DNA from: Clostridia bacterium
GTDB taxonomy: Bacteria; Bacillota; Clostridia; Oscillospirales; Butyricicoccaceae
DNA: 6,551 nt
Direction of reading: 5' to 3'
Assembly: GCA_017556565.1 (NCBI GenBank)
Contig: JAFYMQ010000177.1
Location: forward strand, 1-6,551
This document shows, piece by piece, positions 5,523 to 6,551 of the stretch (positions within the stretch are counted from its first letter, which is position 1; every line of letters begins with the position of its first letter). The notes beneath the pieces were generated by a model, which was given only the letters and a program-made list of their open reading frames with translations, searched no databases and was not told the DNA's origin. A program made the position numbers and the translations under genes.

Positions 5523-6551
5523 CGCTCTGCCCCCTCTCCGTATGCAAAGATAAGCTTCTTTGCGGCTTCCAGCGGATTTTCACCGGGTTTGAGTTTGAGT
5601 GCAAAGTTGGGCTTATCCCCTGCGCTGACCGCCAGCCGCACCTTGAAATCGGGCAGGGCGCACAACGCAAGCACACGCTCGGGCTGAATGTCGCGGAGGT
5701 AGAAAAACAGCCTGCCGTTCTTTTGAGTAATTTCTTTGATATCCAGTCTGGATGCATCGGCGCGGAGCAGGGCGATATCCAGCAGGGTCTGAGCGTTTGC
5801 GGGAATATCACCGAAGCGGTCAATAAGCTCATCCTGCATATCGCGGAAATCCTCGATATCGGTTATGGCGGCTATGCGGCGGTAAACGTCCACTCGCGTG
5901 CCCGCATCCGAGATATAGCTCTGAGGCAGGCTTGCCGACACGAAAATATCGGCGGTGCAGTCGGTTTTGGGCTTGGGCTTTTCGCCTTTGAGCTCCAGCG
6001 TTGCCTCCTCAAGCAGCTGCAGGTACATATCATAGCCTACGCTCATCATGTGGCCGCTCTGCTCGGCGCCCAGCAGGTTGCCCGCGCCCCGTATCTCAAG
6101 GTCGCGCATTGCTATCTTGAAGCCCGAACCGAACTCTGCAAACTCCCTGATAGCCGACAGGCGCTTTTGGGAGATTTCGGTCAGCACCTTGCCCCGTCTG
6201 TAGGTCAGGTAGGCATAGGCGCGGCGGGAGGATCTGCCTACTCTGCCGCGTATCTGGTGCAGCTGGCTGAGGCCCATTTTGTCGGCATCCTCAATGATCA
6301 GGGTGTTGACGTTGGGGATATCCACGCCCGTTTCTATAATAGTGGTACACACCATTATGGAGATTTCGCCCGAGTACATACCGTTCATGACTTCGCTCAA
6401 CGTACTCTCGTCCATTTTGCCGTGGGCGGTGGCTATATTGACGTCGGGGAACACGGCGCGCAGACGGGCTGCCACACGGTCGATGGTCTCGACACGGTTG
6501 TGCAGATAGTAGACCTGACCGCCTCGGCTAAGCTCGCGGCGGATGGCATCA
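5519..6551 (-). CDS. mfd: Mfd, transcription-repair coupling factor, C-terminal third
   Basis: Mfd pushes stalled RNA polymerase off damaged DNA and recruits UvrA for excision repair. The window holds the last 343 residues of a protein usually near 1,150 long; the 5' part lies beyond the right edge. In fragment numbering, the end of the second helicase lobe shows YYLHNRV (14-20), TTIIETGVDIP (69-79) and QLHQIRGRVGRSSR (96-109). The TRG translocation motif is at about 149-175 (RDLEIRGAGNLLGAEQSGH, then YDMY). Residues from about 195 on form the C-terminal regulatory domain that masks UvrA binding. The RecG motor is homologous, but GNLLGAEQSGH and the C-terminal domain are typical of Mfd. The stop codon TGA (5521-5519) overlaps the start of the parvulin-like gene. 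The frame is open to the window edge and the motifs are intact. Confidence 0.96.
   Translation of the reverse strand, partial: DAIRRELSRGGQVYYLHNRVETIDRVAARLRAVFPDVNIATAHGKMDESTLSEVMNGMYSGEISIMVCTTIIETGVDIPNVNTLIIEDADKMGLSQLHQIRGRVGRSSRRAYAYLTYRRGKVLTEISQKRLSAIREFAEFGSGFKIAMRDLEIRGAGNLLGAEQSGHMMSVGYDMYLQLLEEATLELKGEKPKPKTDCTADIFVSASLPQSYISDAGTRVDVYRRIAAITDIEDFRDMQDELIDRFGDIPANAQTLLDIALLRADASRLDIKEITQKNGRLFFYLRDIQPERVLALCALPDFKVRLAVSAGDKPNFALKLKPGENPLEAAKKLIFAYGEGAER

Noticed and set aside
5049..5687. A 212-codon plus-strand open frame across the mfd/parvulin-like junction
   Set aside because: It runs opposite two well-supported overlapping genes, has no recognisable domain and no promoter or ribosome site.
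1..6551. Mobile element, CRISPR, phage, toxin-antitoxin or defence system
   Set aside because: No direct repeats, terminal inverted repeats, integrase or transposase motifs, or unusual small paired genes were found. All substantial coding space is explained by core genes.

Overview
This is an ordinary chromosomal core-gene segment of a moderately GC-rich bacterium, most likely a Firmicute of the class Clostridia (Oscillospiraceae/Ruminococcaceae-like). The taxonomic guess is an inference. It rests on a Bacillus/Clostridium-type SOS box upstream of lexA, a PrsA/PpiC-like foldase directly downstream of mfd, a short LUD-domain protein, and strong GGAGG-type ribosome sites. I see no mobile element, CRISPR array, RNA gene or phage gene, and no clearly novel multi-gene system.

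Layout, left to right. (1) Positions 1-975, minus strand: prfB (release factor 2), missing about the last 40 residues at the window edge. It has its own extended -10 promoter. (2) Positions 976-1177: a divergent AT-rich control region. It holds the prfB promoter, an imperfect palindrome, and a lexA promoter whose -35 box overlaps a near-consensus LexA operator. (3) Positions 1178-4419, plus strand: a tight three-gene unit, lexA - recG - LUD-domain gene. lexA and recG overlap by 4 nt, and the LUD gene starts 9 nt after recG with its ribosome site lying on the recG stop codon. (4) Positions 4420-4517: a convergent gap with a perfect 17-bp hairpin that looks like a terminator for both strands. 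(5) Positions 4518-6551, minus strand: the C-terminal third of mfd, followed with a 4-nt GTGA overlap by a membrane-anchored parvulin-like protein.

Functionally the window is centred on DNA damage. LexA is the self-cleaving SOS repressor, RecG reverses and processes stalled forks and recombination intermediates, and Mfd removes stalled RNA polymerase and recruits excision repair. RecG and Mfd share the same helicase-plus-TRG translocase module. The layout implies that recG and the LUD gene are transcribed from the LexA-controlled promoter, so both may be damage-inducible.

The points most worth a second look are that wiring, the absence of the RF2 programmed-frameshift site in prfB, and the apparent His-to-Tyr replacements in the parvulin-like protein.
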